A DNA stretch of 64,000 nucleotides from Halichoerus grypus (GCF_964656455.1 NC_135717.1:17874775-17938774); one strand, 5' to 3'. Positions 50,630 to 62,150 are shown, counted from the stretch's first letter. The notes: generated by a model from the sequence alone, not told the origin. Translations and numbers: made by a program.

Positions 50630-51185
50630 TAAGTGAAATGTCCAGACAAGGAACAAGGCAGATACCATTAGCTATCTCCCCCATATCTGTCCACCCTGCC
50701 CGACTCCTTCCAAAAGGAATTTGTTTTTGTTCAGCTGTCCACATGTATCCATTCCTGGGGAATGTAGCCTGTATCCCCAGCCCAGGAGTGAATCTAGATT
50801 GGTCTAAATCAACAAGGTTATCCTGTCCCCTTGACAGTGATTGGCTTAGAAGTAGGTGCGTGACCCAGTTTTGTTGGGAGACTGTGGAAAACGGTTCTCA
50901 CTCTTAAAAGAGATAGAAGAGTGTCTTCCATTTCAGTCTGGATTCCTGACAACATATTATGACCGTAAGGGTCAGAATTAGGATAACCCATCATCCGTCA
51001 TTGTCACGATGGTGGAGCACAAATATGGGAAGGACCTTGTGATGATACTGTTGAGTAGCTAAATTAATCAATCCCAGAGATGCTTTCCTTCCAAGGTTGC
51101 TTTTATGTGAGATAAGAAAATCCCTTATTGTTTAAGGTAGTTGAATCAGGATATCTTGTTACTTGCAGCCTAAAGCAATCCAGGC
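50630..51185 (+). mobile_element. Ancient interspersed repeat, LTR-like, unclassified
   Basis: 'gaaaatcccttattgtttaa' followed by 'ggatatcttgttacttgcag' at 51120-51170 is a typical end of an old dispersed repeat. The start is 'cccttgacagtgattggctt' or earlier. Family not certain. Confidence 0.45.
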
Positions 51186-51470
51186 AGATACAAGGACAAC
51201 AGCTAAGTCAATTCAGATCTGTCTGCTCACTAGGATATTACACAGCCATTAAGAAAGAAACTCTAAGGTTGTGTAGCCACATGAAACAACATTATGGCAT
51301 TATTTACGCAAAAAACTCAAGACATAAAACTGTTGGTCCAGCATGGTACAGAAATGTATGCAAATGAAAACGATCAGAAGAAAATAATTTTTAAAAATGA
51401 TGATGGCTGTGTTAGGGTAGTAAACTTGTTCATTTCTCCCTCCACTTCTTGCGACCTTCAATAATGTGTG
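51186..51470. mobile_element. Possible old LINE fragment
   Basis: 'ggatattacacagccattaa' and 'gaaagaaactctaaggttgt' recall the L1-like 'tactatgcagccattaaaaa' segment. Weakly supported. Confidence 0.35.
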
Positions 51471-51665
51471 TACATACACACACACATATACATATATATA
51501 CATATACATTATGCTGAATATACTGCATATAATGATATATGATATATGATATTTACTGCATAGTTCAATAAGTATATATAGTGTATACTAAATACACAAT
51601 ATTATATACAATGATATATATTCATATAGTTATATATACATTATGTATATTTGCATATATGTAAT
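51471..51665. repeat. AT-rich tract of TA/CA dinucleotides
   Basis: 'acacacacatatacatatat' is followed by nearly 190 bp of imperfect TA and ATAT repeats with 'gatatatgatatatgatatt'. It could form cruciforms or act as an easily melted site. Confidence 0.85.
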
Positions 51666-51679
51666 TTTGCTCTTACAGA

Positions 51680-51955
51680 GTTAGGCACTTTGTAAGCATA
51701 AATATTACATTTATAAGTATTAAATATTAAGCACTTCATACATATTAAATTGAGTTAATCCTCACAAGCCCTCTGAGGAAGATTCTATTGTTATTCCCAT
51801 TTTACTTTGAGGAGACTGAGGCCCAGAGAGACTGGGCCTCTGTGAACTTGTGCAAGGTCACAGATCTAGTATGTGGGGAGACAAGATTGGAACACGAGCA
51901 GCCAGGCTCCAGAGTTTGTGCTCTTAATCACCATGGTACACTGCCTCTGTAGTGT
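51680..51955 (-). mobile_element. MIR SINE, antisense, full length
   Basis: 'gagttaggcactttgtaagc', 'gagttaatcctcacaagccc', 'gactgaggcccagagagact', 'gtgcaaggtcacagatctag' and 'ctcttaatcaccatggtaca' give a complete MIR with its tRNA-like head. An extra 'ttacatttataagtattaaa' stretch lies in the tail. Confidence 0.93.
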
Positions 51956-54060
51956 CCGTATAAAATGGTTCCCATAATACTGTCTGGTTTTGCTCTTTTG
52001 GGCACACTGTGTACTGTGGATTTCTGGCAAAGTCTTCCCCTTTGTCATAGGGCATGGGATTGACAGAATGTGTCAGGGATGTGGGAGTGGGAGGTAGTCC
52101 TCATCTTGGGAGGGGGTATGGAGCCTCTTGGGAGCCCAGGGACAGAGGCAGTAGCTCAGCAAGTGTGGCCCACATGGCTGTGGTGTGCTGTGTGCCACAC
52201 AGAGGCTGGATCCTGGCCAGGGGCAGCAGAGTAAAACTTTATGATCATGTCCAGTCCATATCCCAGCAGCAGGCTTTACCCAGCCAATAAATACTGGTTC
52301 AATTTGTCAAATCTGTACATGCAAATAGTATGCTTAAATGATGACATGTTAAAGCAGTTGTGGAGGATGAGGGGGCATGCGGTTAATGAACATCAGCATG
52401 GGATATATGATGATACCTGTCTATGATTTGGGGGAAACGCAGCTATGTAGGATTGAGTACTAGCCATTGTTGGACGCGAATCCTGGGGCAAATGGTACTG
52501 GGGAAGTGTCCAAGAGGCAGTGCTGAAGGCTTGGATCATGAGAGAAAGCAAAATGCGGAATGAACAAAAGGAAAAGAGATGTGGAAGGAGTCACTGGGAC
52601 TGGAAATCCAGGTCAGCATCTGCATCAAAGAATCACACCTTCCCCTAGAGGTGATTGGTAATATTGATCAGGGGCCAATCTATTGTAATAAAGTAGGGAA
52701 ACTTTAGGTTAAGTAATAAGTACATAAGATGCATTTGGTTACAGGTATGTGAAGGAAAAAGCATAATTATACAGCCATGCATATTGGGAAATATTTTGTA
52801 GTTATTTTTTTTGAGAAATAGAATATATTGGATCAATGGAATCAGACAAATATCTTGTGCAGTAAGATACTCAGAGACACAGGCATGATAAAGAGGGGGA
52901 AACTGCAGTTTTGACATTCTTGTGGCCACTAGAGAGATGGAAGAACTAGACTAGCACAGAGGAGAGAGAAATAAGTCATTTTCAGGGCAGGAGGGATGGG
53001 TGATGGATAAAGGAGATGCATGTGGGCATGGTCACGGCAAGGGTAAATAAATGAAATGTTGATGAATTTGTTTATTATGTTCTGCTCATCAGCACAGCTG
53101 CTTAGAGGACACAGTGGACTGGGGGAAGGCAACAGGTACTCTCCTAGTGGTCTTTGGGGGGTTGGCTTGGCTTATCAGAAATTGTGACATCTCGATGTCT
53201 CCATCTCCCCCCCGCCCCGTCTCTCACTGCTGCCAAGAGAGGTGGGTGACGTGTATGATCAAAGCAGAGTCGTCATCGTAGGAGGGCGCTATAGTCTAAG
53301 ACACATCACCAAAAACAGGAACTTGTAAAAGAAACCAAGACAGAGATCTGGATATTCAGAGGGAGGTATCCAAGCTATCAAGCCAGTGCCCTGGCTGGAC
53401 TTCCTAGCCCACTTTTATGAACTGGGGCACAATTGAGAAAGCCTTTGAAGGCTGAGTAGGAGTTTTGGAGGAAAGATGTGGGAAAAGGAGACCCAGGCAG
53501 GGAGAATGTGCCAAACAATGTGTCTTGTTTGGGGGAATGGTGGGGAGTTCATGTAGTTGGGGTATATGGTGGTTGTGTTGGAGATGAGGCTGGATAACTT
53601 AGTAGGGGTGAGAGTTAAAAGGAATATGCCAGATGAAAGGCTATGGGACTTAAAATAGTGCTAAGAGTGATCATTCAAAATCTTTTACCAACCAACAGAC
53701 ACCAACTGTAAGAACAGGTGCTGACCATGGTGCTGGAGCAAGTCTTGGAAGGGGAATCTAAGGTCTTGGAGAGAGGGGCAGGAGCAGTGTGCGTGTGGTG
53801 GGGGGGCACCCGGGTGGGGAGAGATGGTCCTCAAGATAGCAACTGTTTATCGGTATGAACTGATATGAATGTATTTCAATATTTGAACCGTCAGAATGGC
53901 TGTACGGATGCATATTTGCAGAACATCAGGCCTGAGTTGAGAGCAGGGGAGGGATAAAATTGGATTTATGCTTTGAAAAGTGGCTCGAGTCACAGCAAAT
54001 ATTTGTTTACCAGGTGGATTGATGGGTCATAGATATTTGAATGGATAGGGATCTGGGCTG
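51956..54060. other. Repeat-poor, G-rich (+ strand) DNA, no gene recognised
   Basis: Over 2 kb with few recognisable repeats. The plus strand is purine-rich with clear G over C excess. An L2-like antisense patch may lie at 53430-53650 ('aaggctgagtaggagtttt'). Few frames exceed 60 codons. Confidence 0.4.
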
Positions 54061-54299
54061 ATTTCTTTCCACCTGACAGAATGTAAAAGTCCTTCTTGTC
54101 CTTCTCAGCCTGGGCCTGGCCAGAAATCACCTGTTTCCATCTGGCCCTTCATTCCCTGTGATTGAACATATCCCCAGCTCCCCACATTGTCTGCTTTTGG
54201 CCACTGCAGCCCAAGCTGCCTCTGTCCCTGGCTGGTTGTCTCTCCTCAGCCCTGTCTGGACACGCCTGCTGTGTCTTGCTCTTTTCTCCCCTCACCAGC
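54061..54299. other. Unique DNA, no gene recognised
   Basis: CT-rich stretch; frames at 54162-54669 show no recognised domain. Confidence 0.35.
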
Positions 54300-54720
54300 A
54301 GGAGAATTGGCAGTCTTCTGGGATTTAATTACAGGTTCCCTGAGGGCCTTTCAGCCCATCACAGGGCTCCTGCAGGCTGCTGGGAGGGTGACAGCAGCGT
54401 GCGGTGATGAACAGCAACTTCCCTGCATGGTGGCTGTACCCAGTGGCCGGCCCATGCTCCTTGGGCTACTCTGCATTTTCCTGAGCAAAACATGTCTCAT
54501 TCCCATTTTGCACGATCAGATAGCAAATGGGGAAGACACTTACAGCAGGAGAGATGATAAAAGACAGAGGGCTGTGCAGCCAGGGTGGAGGACAGAAAGC
54601 ACAGCAGCTCTCCTGGAGGTGGTGCCTGCTTCCAGCAACTCCTGGAGCCTCTTTACATTCGTTAAATAATGACTTAGTAATTCTGCTCACTTTAATTAAG
54701 TCGACCTGGTGTGCTGACAG
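54300..54720. promoter_or_regulatory. Possible conserved noncoding element
   Basis: Repeat-free DNA with 'gggatttaattacaggtt', 'cgttaaataatgacttagta' and 'tcactttaattaagtcgacc', including TAATTA cores and an AP-1-like 'tgacttag'. Inference from motif texture only. Confidence 0.3.
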
Positions 54721-55599
54721 CTCAGGTCCAGGTGGGGATCTTTTTGGCCTTAGGCAGCCGTGCTAGAGTCCAAGAAAGTCCATAGACTAGGGTCAGCAAA
54801 TACACAGCATGCACACCACCCATTCCCCACTCCTCCGCCCACTGCAGACATTGCTAATTGATCATGACACCACTGAGCCTGAATGTTATAGGAGCCTGGA
54901 TGTGAGTGTTGGCCTCTTCAGGGCTCAAGGGCAGCTTAAAATAAGACAATGAGAGATTTTTTTTTTTTTTTTTGTCCTCTTGAAGTACGGTGAACACTGT
55001 AGGGTCTCAAGTATGCCTCAAAGGAAGATATTATGACCATGTCATAGGAGGTTTCTTCCCCTCAGGCAAGATTCCTATTTCCCCAATTCCGCTCCCTCTG
55101 AAATGCCATTTGGTGTGGGGTCAGAAGGACCTTCACTGGGAGAGATGGGATAAATCCACTCACCTCTGTACTCTTTGTTCTTGGTCCTAGGGAATAAATA
55201 ATCATCTAAACATCTTGTCTGTTGTTTTCCTCCTTCGGGGTGAAAACCAAATGATATGGACTCTACATTATCAGCTAGAATGGAATGTGGAGGCTGTTCC
55301 CCCCCGCCTTTGCCACTGCACTGTAAATTGTCCATCACTCTCAGTCTGTATGGTCAGGAAGAGTCTGACCCTACTCTCCAGGGGTGGGCATGGGGTCCGG
55401 GCCTGGCTGATCAGAGCTTTCCATCTTTTTGGCTACCATGGTGGACACTGGGTTCTAACAGGCTCATGAGACTCAGCTCTGGGGTTTTGCTGTACTTACT
55501 GAGAAAGTGGGGCTCTCCTATTGGGCTTGCAGGCTCAGCTGGAGGGGTCTTAGCCTGGAGCTGCTGGTGAATGTCTTTGTGGCCCCTGGGGGAGATCCT
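54721..55599. other. Unique DNA, no gene recognised
   Basis: Contains a T-run at 54958-54973. Frames up to 107 codons have no recognised motif. Confidence 0.4.
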
Positions 55600-55820
55600 G
55601 CAAAGGCCCCGAGGTGGGACTGAACTTGGCATCTTTTGAGGAACAGAAAGACAGAATGGCATGGAGGGTGAGGGGAGAGTGGTAGGAAATGAAGTCAGAT
55701 AAGAAGGCGGTAGACAGATTATGGAAAGCTCCACAGGTCATAGTAGGAATTTGCAATTTATTCGAACAGCAGTGGGAAGCCATCACCACTTTGGGCATCC
55801 CCACACCCTCGAACTTTCTT
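55600..55820 (-). mobile_element. L2 LINE fragment, antisense
   Basis: 'tgcaaaggccccgaggtggg', 'tggtaggaaatgaagtcaga', 'acaggtcatagtaggaattt' and 'cagcagtgggaagccatcac' follow L2 in reverse complement. Confidence 0.75.
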
Positions 55821-56624
55821 TGCTTCCAACTCCTCCCTCCATATGAGGCATCTTGGTTATTACCAGGTTTAAAGTTGGAAGGCGGCAAGCTCTGCTGATA
55901 ACTTGCTCAGTGAAATGGACTAGTTGCACCCCTCTCTGGGCCTGTTTCTGTTCTGGTTCATGATGAAATTGGACTAGTTCAAGGATAACAGAGAGATTTC
56001 ATCTTTCATCCCTTTCTGTTCACTAGGCAGTGCCTACCTGGACAACTGTGAGGAGAAGGATTGTGGGCATTGCCCAAGATCTGTGGGAGAGTGCTGTCAT
56101 CGATTAGCAATGTCTGCCATGGGCAAAGAAAAGGAAGCAGTGAATCATCCATCTCAAAACTGCATGCTCCTGGGAGACATAGCATTTTGTGGTTCTTTAT
56201 GTCAGATGTATCAGCTTGGACCACCAGCCAGGGATAAAAGCATCCGGCAAGTTAGGAAACTTATGCAGGGCTTCCCACTTTACAAAGAGTTTTTATGGCC
56301 ATTTTCTCACTGATCCTAACAATCCATCATGTTTGCCTCCCACCCAGCCTCCCTTCTTCTGGTGACCATATCCAGGTTTTTTTCTTGGGCACCAATCCCT
56401 TCCTATCCTCAAGCCATGTGCTTTGGGGCTGAGGACAGAGCATGAGACCCAGGCCTGCACCATGATAGTCCTCTAGCCATGGCAGCAGGTAGAGCAATGG
56501 ATCCAAGACTATACAGAGGTTATGGGAGATAGTGAAATGTTTGCTGCAACCCCTAGAAGGAGATTGCGCCCTGTGGATTTGAAGGTGGTGGGAGATAGGC
56601 CCAGGTGTGCCAAGGCTGTTTCCT
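55821..56624. other. Unique DNA, no gene recognised
   Basis: No repeat family or credible exon recognised. Confidence 0.4.
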
Positions 56625-57020
56625 ATAGCCTCAAGAGCAAATCCTGCACATGTCTCCTCAACTTGACATTCAGTGATGTCACATCGGGAGCTCCAAATCA
56701 GCCATCGTGGAAGTATTTGCTACAAATCAGGGGCTTTTTTCTCCTCCACCCCCCCCCCCCCGGGAACCAGCTTGCCAGCACACCACTGGCCTGGGGCTGT
56801 CAGCAGCTTTCTTGCCGCTGCATGGAGCCTGAGACCTAAGCCACAGAGTGGAAGGTGGAGCCAAGAGATAGAGGACCAAGCCCTGAGTCCAGCTGCACCT
56901 GAAGCTGGACCTGCCTTTACACCTTTCAGCTGATAAAATTATTCTGTTTAAGCCTATTTGGGTTGTATTTTCTGCCCCTTACAACTAAAAGATGACTGGT
57001 ATAAATTTTATTTTCAGTAT
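56625..57020 (+). mobile_element. Ancient interspersed repeat, LTR-like, unclassified
   Basis: It ends with 'taaaattattctgtttaagc', 'ctatttgggttgtattttct', the typical tail of old LTR-like repeats. A C-run (56748-56761) lies inside. Family not certain. Confidence 0.45.
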
Positions 57021-57054
57021 GCAACAAACAGATGGTTTACTACTCATTTCTTCA

Positions 57055-57645
57055 AATGGGAATAGTTCTCCACTGCCTTGGGAGGAATGTTCGGATTTTC
57101 ACCCGGCACCCCAGATTTCCCGCAGTCTGGCTCCGCATTTTTACCCTGGCCTCAGATGAAGGCATCCTGTGCTCTAGGTTAATTGGACTTTTAAATTGCT
57201 TTCAACAAAGTCTCCTCCCAGCCCTCCTCTGTGCCTTTGTCCATTCTGTTCCCTCACTCAGCCACTCTGGTCTGCCCGTCGCTATCTGCAAAGATCTCAT
57301 TTACTTCTTTTTTTTTTTTTTTTAAGATTTTATTTATTTGCGAGAGAGACAATGAGAGACAGAGAGCATGAGAGGGAGGAGGGTCAGAGGGAGAAGCAGA
57401 CTCCCTGCTGAGCAGGGAGCCTGATGTGGGACTCGATCCCGGGACTCCAGGATGATGACCTGAGCCGAAGGCAGTCGCTTAACCAACTGAGCCACCCAGG
57501 CGCCCCGATCTCATTTACTTCTTAGCTCGTTAATTTTCAGTCTCCCCAAGGGAGCAGACTCAGGTTTCACGCACAGCGATGTCCCCGCACCTCAGACAGT
57601 GCCCGGCATGGTGCTCAATCAACGTTTGTAGAATAAATGAGGACT
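57055..57645 (+). mobile_element. L2 LINE, sense, split by a CAN-SINE
   Basis: The parts are 57055-57309 ('cgcagtctggctccgcattt', 'ctcctctgtgcctttgtcca') and 57507-57645 ('tgtccccgcacctcagacag', 'tgcccggcatggtgctcaat', 'aacgtttgtagaataaatga'). Confidence 0.88.
57293..57523 (-). mobile_element. CAN-SINE, antisense, with perfect 17-bp duplication
   Basis: The body is 57310-57506: T-run, 'aagattttatttatttgcga', 'gactccctgctgagcaggga', 'ggactcgatcccgggactcc' and head 'gccacccaggcgcccc'. The flank 'gatctcatttacttctt' is exact on both sides (57293-57309 and 57507-57523). It and the copy at 7.6 kb share the 'ggcagtcgcttaaccaactg' head variant, so they are likely the same young subfamily. Confidence 0.97.
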
Positions 57646-58440
57646 GCTTGGGCCCGTGAGCCCGGGAAGCCAGGGTGACTCTCCAATGTCATTCGCTCAC
57701 TACCCTGTCCTGGATGCCCAATCTTTATTTATGGCCTCACAAGGCCTTCTGCTGTTCGTGGATTTCTTTGCTTTCAAATATTTCTTTCATATCTGAAATA
57801 GAAGGCTGGCAAACGCCCCGTAAATCACCAGGCTTCCTTGGCAGCGTGCCACGTGCTCAGACCCCGCCCTGCCCCTCTGTCCCTACTGCCTATTTTTTGA
57901 AACCAATTGTGTGCATGTGTGTGCATGTGTGCACGAGCGTGCATGCATGTGTGTGCATGCACACACACCTCCTCTGGGAAAGAAATGCTTCTCTGTCCCC
58001 ATCACTCAAGCTTGAGCTGGCCCTAGCTCCAATCAGCACCTGTGTAGGAGTGGCTTAGTTACGTGTGCAATCAGGAGCCATTTGCAGATTGATTTGCTTG
58101 CAGGTAGGTTCTCCTCAAAGCGCGTTTGAGATCACAGCCCTTTGATTGCCATGCCAATGACATGGGAGCAGTAATCACAGGGCTGCTCAGTTGAGCCGGA
58201 GGAGGGCCACCTGCCACTTTGCTGGACTCCTTTCAGACACTTGTTATTTTTCCTTAAAATGCGAGTGTAGCCAGGGGCGATCTTCAAAATATTGAGCAGC
58301 TGATAGGATGCAGGACTGACCAATCAGCCCGGTCGTATCCTTCCCCCTCCCAGGTATATATTATTATTTTAAATAATAATAGCTCTGACACAGAGGTACA
58401 ACCTACCGCCAGGCTCCTTTGTGTCAGATGCTTTAAAAAA
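57646..58440. promoter_or_regulatory. Possible conserved noncoding element pair
   Basis: Two repeat-free cores flank a (TGTGCA)n patch: 57670-57830 ('atctttatttatggcctcac', 'gctttcaaatatttctttca') and 58060-58370 ('acagccctttgattgccatg', 'gaccaatcagcccggtc', 'ttattattttaaataataat'). The second includes a TCF/LEF-like CTTTGAT and a CCAAT box. There is no coding frame. Untested inference. Confidence 0.35.
57906..57968 (+). repeat. (TGTGCA)n-like repeat
   Basis: 'gtgtgcatgtgtgtgcatgt' and 'gcgtgcatgcatgtgtgtgc' form about 60 bp of alternating purine-pyrimidine sequence. Confidence 0.88.
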
Positions 58441-59087
58441 ACATCAGATAAGGAAACCGAGACTCAGAAAGACAGCCATTTTCCCATTTGTCGTGACCAT
58501 CACACTTCCGAGCTACAGAATATTGCATCCAAGGATGTACCAAGTTCACCTAATCATTCTCCTAGTGCCAGGCAATTTATATTGTTTCCAGTCTTTTTTG
58601 CTGGTATAAATAATGCAGCTGTGACAGTCTCTATGTCATTAAAATTCCTTGAAGAATTCATTTTGGATGACTATATAATATTTCATATTGTCAACAAAAA
58701 TGTGTGTACAAGGATACTAATCACATCATTACTTATAATAGCAGAAATTGAATGTAATTAAGCCACACAGAAAAATGCTCCTGGGATGATATTAAGTGAA
58801 CACAGCAGGGTACAGAATCACATAATCAGTGTGCTCCTGATTATGGAGGGGGGGGAAAGGTACAGATGCATGGGGAAAAAAAAACTGGAGGGAAATATCT
58901 GTAAATTTTACCAGTCGTTATTGCTGGGTGATGACTTTATATGGAAAATTGTTATTTTCTCATGTTTCTATATTTTTTGAATTCTTCACAATGAGCATGC
59001 ATTACTTTGACATTTTAAAAATCAGTAAAAAAAAAAAAAAGTTTTTTTTTTTAATAAGTAAGTTCAGTCCGTGCATTTGGTTCATTG
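58441..59087. mobile_element. Possible old LINE fragments
   Basis: 'caatttatattgtttccagt', 'ggtataaataatgcagctgt' look like L1 in reverse complement, and 'acaaggatactaatcacatc', 'attacttataatagcagaaa' look like L1-type sequence in sense. The region ends with A- and T-runs (59027-59052). Confidence 0.4.
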
Positions 59088-59340
59088 TTCTAGCCTAGGG
59101 TTTGGCAAACTTTTTATGAAAAGGGCTAGATAGCAAATATATGATAGTAAATGTTGACTTTGTAGGCCATATGGTTTCTGTTGCAATTCCTCAACTCTGC
59201 ACTGGCCTGCTTGAAAGCAGCCATAGACAATTCATAAACAAATGAATGTGGCTGTGTTTCAATAAGACTTTATTTACAAGAAATAAGAGGTGGGCCAGAT
59301 TTGGCCCATGGGCCATAGTTTGCCAATCCCTACTCTAGCC
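59088..59340 (+). mobile_element. hAT-like nonautonomous DNA transposon, both ends present
   Basis: The element is 59096-59332 (237 bp). Its termini are 'tagggtttggcaaac' and the reverse complement of 'tagggattggcaaac', one mismatch in 15. The 8-bp flanks 'ttctagcc' and 'ctctagcc' match at 7 positions, as expected for hAT target-site duplications. The inside has 'aagcagccatagacaattca' and 'caataagactttatttacaa'. There is no transposase. Confidence 0.9.
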
Positions 59341-59344
59341 TAAC

Positions 59345-60095
59345 TTAATTACTGTTTTCCTTTAAAACATAACTTTATTAAATATTATAACAGATACATT
59401 CCAGTATTTGAATATAGAAAAAGCAATATTTATAAAAATAAATTCAAAGTACCAATAATAAAAATGCAGTGAACATCCATGTACTGATCCCCAATTTAAG
59501 CAGCATTGCTATTAGCTTTGAAGCCCTGGGTCCCCCAACCCCAGACCCCAGACCCTTCCTTCAAAGGGACCTAGTTTTACCACAAGTTTGTATCTCTCAA
59601 TACATTGTATAGTTTTGCTTATTTTTGAACTTTTCAGATCAAATGATCATGGTATATGTATTATTCTATAACTTATTTACGTTTTGTTCTTAAGATTCAT
59701 CCATGTTGACGTGTGTAGACATAATCCATTTCTTTGCAGTTCTGCAGAGTATTCCACGGTGTGAATATACCATAATTTATTTAGCCATTGTACTGTTGAT
59801 GGTCATTTTGTTGTTTCCATTTCAAACTGTGTTCTGAACACTCTTGAATCCATATTATGGTGCAAGAATTTCTTTGATGTGCACAAATGATATCAGGATT
59901 GTTGGGTTATAGGATCTGAACGTCTTCAGATGTACCAGGTAAAAGCCATTGTTCTCTAAGGTGGGTGTATCGGCCCATACTCCCTCCAGCATGGGATGAG
60001 AGTTCCCGTTGTTCCATAGTCTCACCAACACTTGCTATCTTCACACTCTAATGATTTTTCATCTTAATATTGTTATTGAGTATACTACCTTACCT
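59345..60095 (-). mobile_element. Old L1, antisense (L1ME-like)
   Basis: 'acataactttattaaatatt' is the 3' end, followed by 'ttcatccatgttgacgtgtg', 'gcagagtattccacggtgtg', 'gatggtcattttgttgtttc' and 'caccaacacttgctatcttc' in L1 reverse-complement order. Confidence 0.88.
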
Positions 60096-60329
60096 CCCGA
60101 ACCCTTGTGAAGTTGGAAGATGTGACTACCAGACCTTTAGGCTTACTGCCAGTTGTCTCACCTTGAGTGGACCTGGACCGCAGGCATGCTGGGAGGTTGG
60201 GTGCAAGGATGATGGCAGTCAGACCCTCATAGGATTTGTGGGAGCTGACGAAGCCCCAGCCTGACCCCCACCACACATACACAGCAGGTAGTCGGTGGTC
60301 TTACAGCTTGAAATCAAAGCTGACAAGCT

Positions 60330-60960
60330 AATCATTTGTTTATTTGACAAATATTGAATGCCTCCCATGTTCTCAGCAGGGGTCAAGATGCTAGGGGACA
60401 GTGGTGCATAAAAGGAACAGAAATCACTGTCTTCGTGGAGCTTACACCCTTGAAGAGTGAAACAAACATCCAAAAAAATGAGTTGTCAATTACAAAGTGT
60501 TATTAGGTGGTGGTAAAGTGTGGAGAAAAGTGAAGGGGGAAAGGGGCCATAGGTGGGTGTTTGCATGTCAGATGGGGTGGCCAGAACAGACCTCACGGAG
60601 AAGGTGACGTTTGAGCAAAGATCTGAAGACAGTGGAGGAACAAGCCATAAGGGTGTCTGGGGGAAGAATGTTCTAAGCAACAGGATCAGCAGTTGCAAAG
60701 GCTCGGAGGCAGGAGCATACCCAGTATGTTCCCAGAATAGCCAAGCAGCAAAGAGACCCGTATGCCTGGAGTAAAGCGGATGGGGGAGGGAGTAAGAGGA
60801 GATGGGGCTAGACAGGAGAGGGGCCAGACCATGGTGCCTACACAAGAGGCCTGCTTGATTCGGGCTGCCGGGAAGCTCCGAGCATCCTATCAGGCTGATG
60901 CGGGTATCAGTGTCTGGCAGCTGCAGGGGGGACGTGACTGTATGTAGGGTCAGGGAACAA
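60330..60960 (-). mobile_element. L2 LINE, antisense
   Basis: 'tattgaatgcctcccatgtt', 'tggagcttacacccttgaag', 'acctcacggagaaggtgacg', 'ttgcaaaggctcggaggcag' and 'aggggccagaccatggtgcc' follow L2 in reverse complement. The 187-codon minus-strand frame here is due to its CT-rich sense strand. Confidence 0.9.
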
Positions 60961-61269
60961 CTGGAGTGTTTGGGGACACAGAGGCAGGCTTCCACTGGAG
61001 AGAGCAGGTTGACAAGGTGTGTGGACCTGTACTGTATGTGTCTGGGCATCTCTCATGGGAAGACTGGGGATCATTAAGTACGAAGTTCATGTAATGCCAG
61101 ATCTCACGATGATGGGGCTCAGGCAGCGGTGGGGTTGGGCCTGGAGGCGGTGCGGGGGCACCCAGGCTGAGCCCAGAACAGGGCACTAGTCCCAGGCTGA
61201 AGTGATGGTGGGATGCGGTCTCAACAGCTCGGGTCCTGGCCTCCGCAAGATCACTTCCGCCTCAGGGTC
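60961..61269. other. Unique DNA, no gene recognised
   Basis: No repeat or exon recognised. Confidence 0.4.
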
Positions 61270-61485
61270 TAGAAGGCTCTGCAGCATCGGGGAGCCTGTT
61301 CCGATCCCAGCTCTGATATTCAGCAGCTGTGTGACCTTGAACAATCAATGGACCTTCTGTGCCTTGGTTTCTTTGACTATAAAACAGGGATATTCATAGT
61401 ACATTCCTCATAGAGGTTTTTGTGAAGATTGAATCGGTTGAAATAGGTCAATTGATTAGAACAGCACCAGTAAGATAGTAAATGA
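61270..61485 (+). mobile_element. MIR SINE
   Basis: 'tgttccgatcccagctctga', 'gctgtgtgaccttgaacaat', 'tgccttggtttctttgacta' and 'agtacattcctcatagaggt' follow MIR in sense. Confidence 0.9.
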
Positions 61486-61654
61486 TAATAATAATATTAA
61501 TTATATTTATATTTAACACTAACACTATCTTTAGATTACTAGCTATATTACTGTTGCTGTTATTATTTCTCCTGAAGAGAAATCATTTTCTTGGATGTCA
61601 CAGCACTTATCTTTGTCCCAAATGTGGACCACACGAGGAGGGGTGGGCGAGCAA

Positions 61655-61745
61655 GGGTGTACGTCACTTAATTGCTCTCTGTGGTCATGGGCAAGTTACA
61701 TTGCTTCCCTGAACCTGGGTTTTCCTAGCAACGAAATGGGACTGC
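61655..61745 (+). mobile_element. MIR SINE core fragment
   Basis: 'tctctgtggtcatgggcaag', 'ttacattgcttccctgaacc' and 'tagcaacgaaatgggactgc' parallel the MIR core in sense. Confidence 0.7.
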
Positions 61746-62009
61746 TCATGCCCTCTTCAGACACCCAGCAGTGCTGGCTTATCCAGAGCAGGGGGCAGGG
61801 CGGGGTCATGGTGGGAGCTGGGCGAACTTCTCCATCATTCCATTAGACCTGCCCTTTCCGGGCAGGGCTGCAGGTAGATAGTGGTGAACCAGGTGTGGGT
61901 CCCGACTTCTAGGGTCCCCAGTCTCATGAGGGAGGCAGATAATGGCATCGTGGCAGCAGGAAAAACAGATGTATGGGCTCAGCGCATCCCACGGGTTAAT
62001 CTGTGAAGC

Positions 62010-62150
62010 AAGAGCAGCTGCAGTCATTCCGGTTTTCAGGCAAGGAGGCTGAGGTTTAGCATGGTGAGGTGATGGACCGAAGCCCCCAGAACTATGGTGA
62101 TGGTGCCAGGACTTGACCCACCCTCTCTGACTCCAGCCTGTGTTGCATGG
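62010..62150 (-). mobile_element. MIR SINE, antisense, diverged
   Basis: 'ggttttcaggcaaggaggct', 'gaggtttagcatggtgaggt' and 'tgccaggacttgacccaccc' parallel MIR in reverse complement. Confidence 0.65.
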
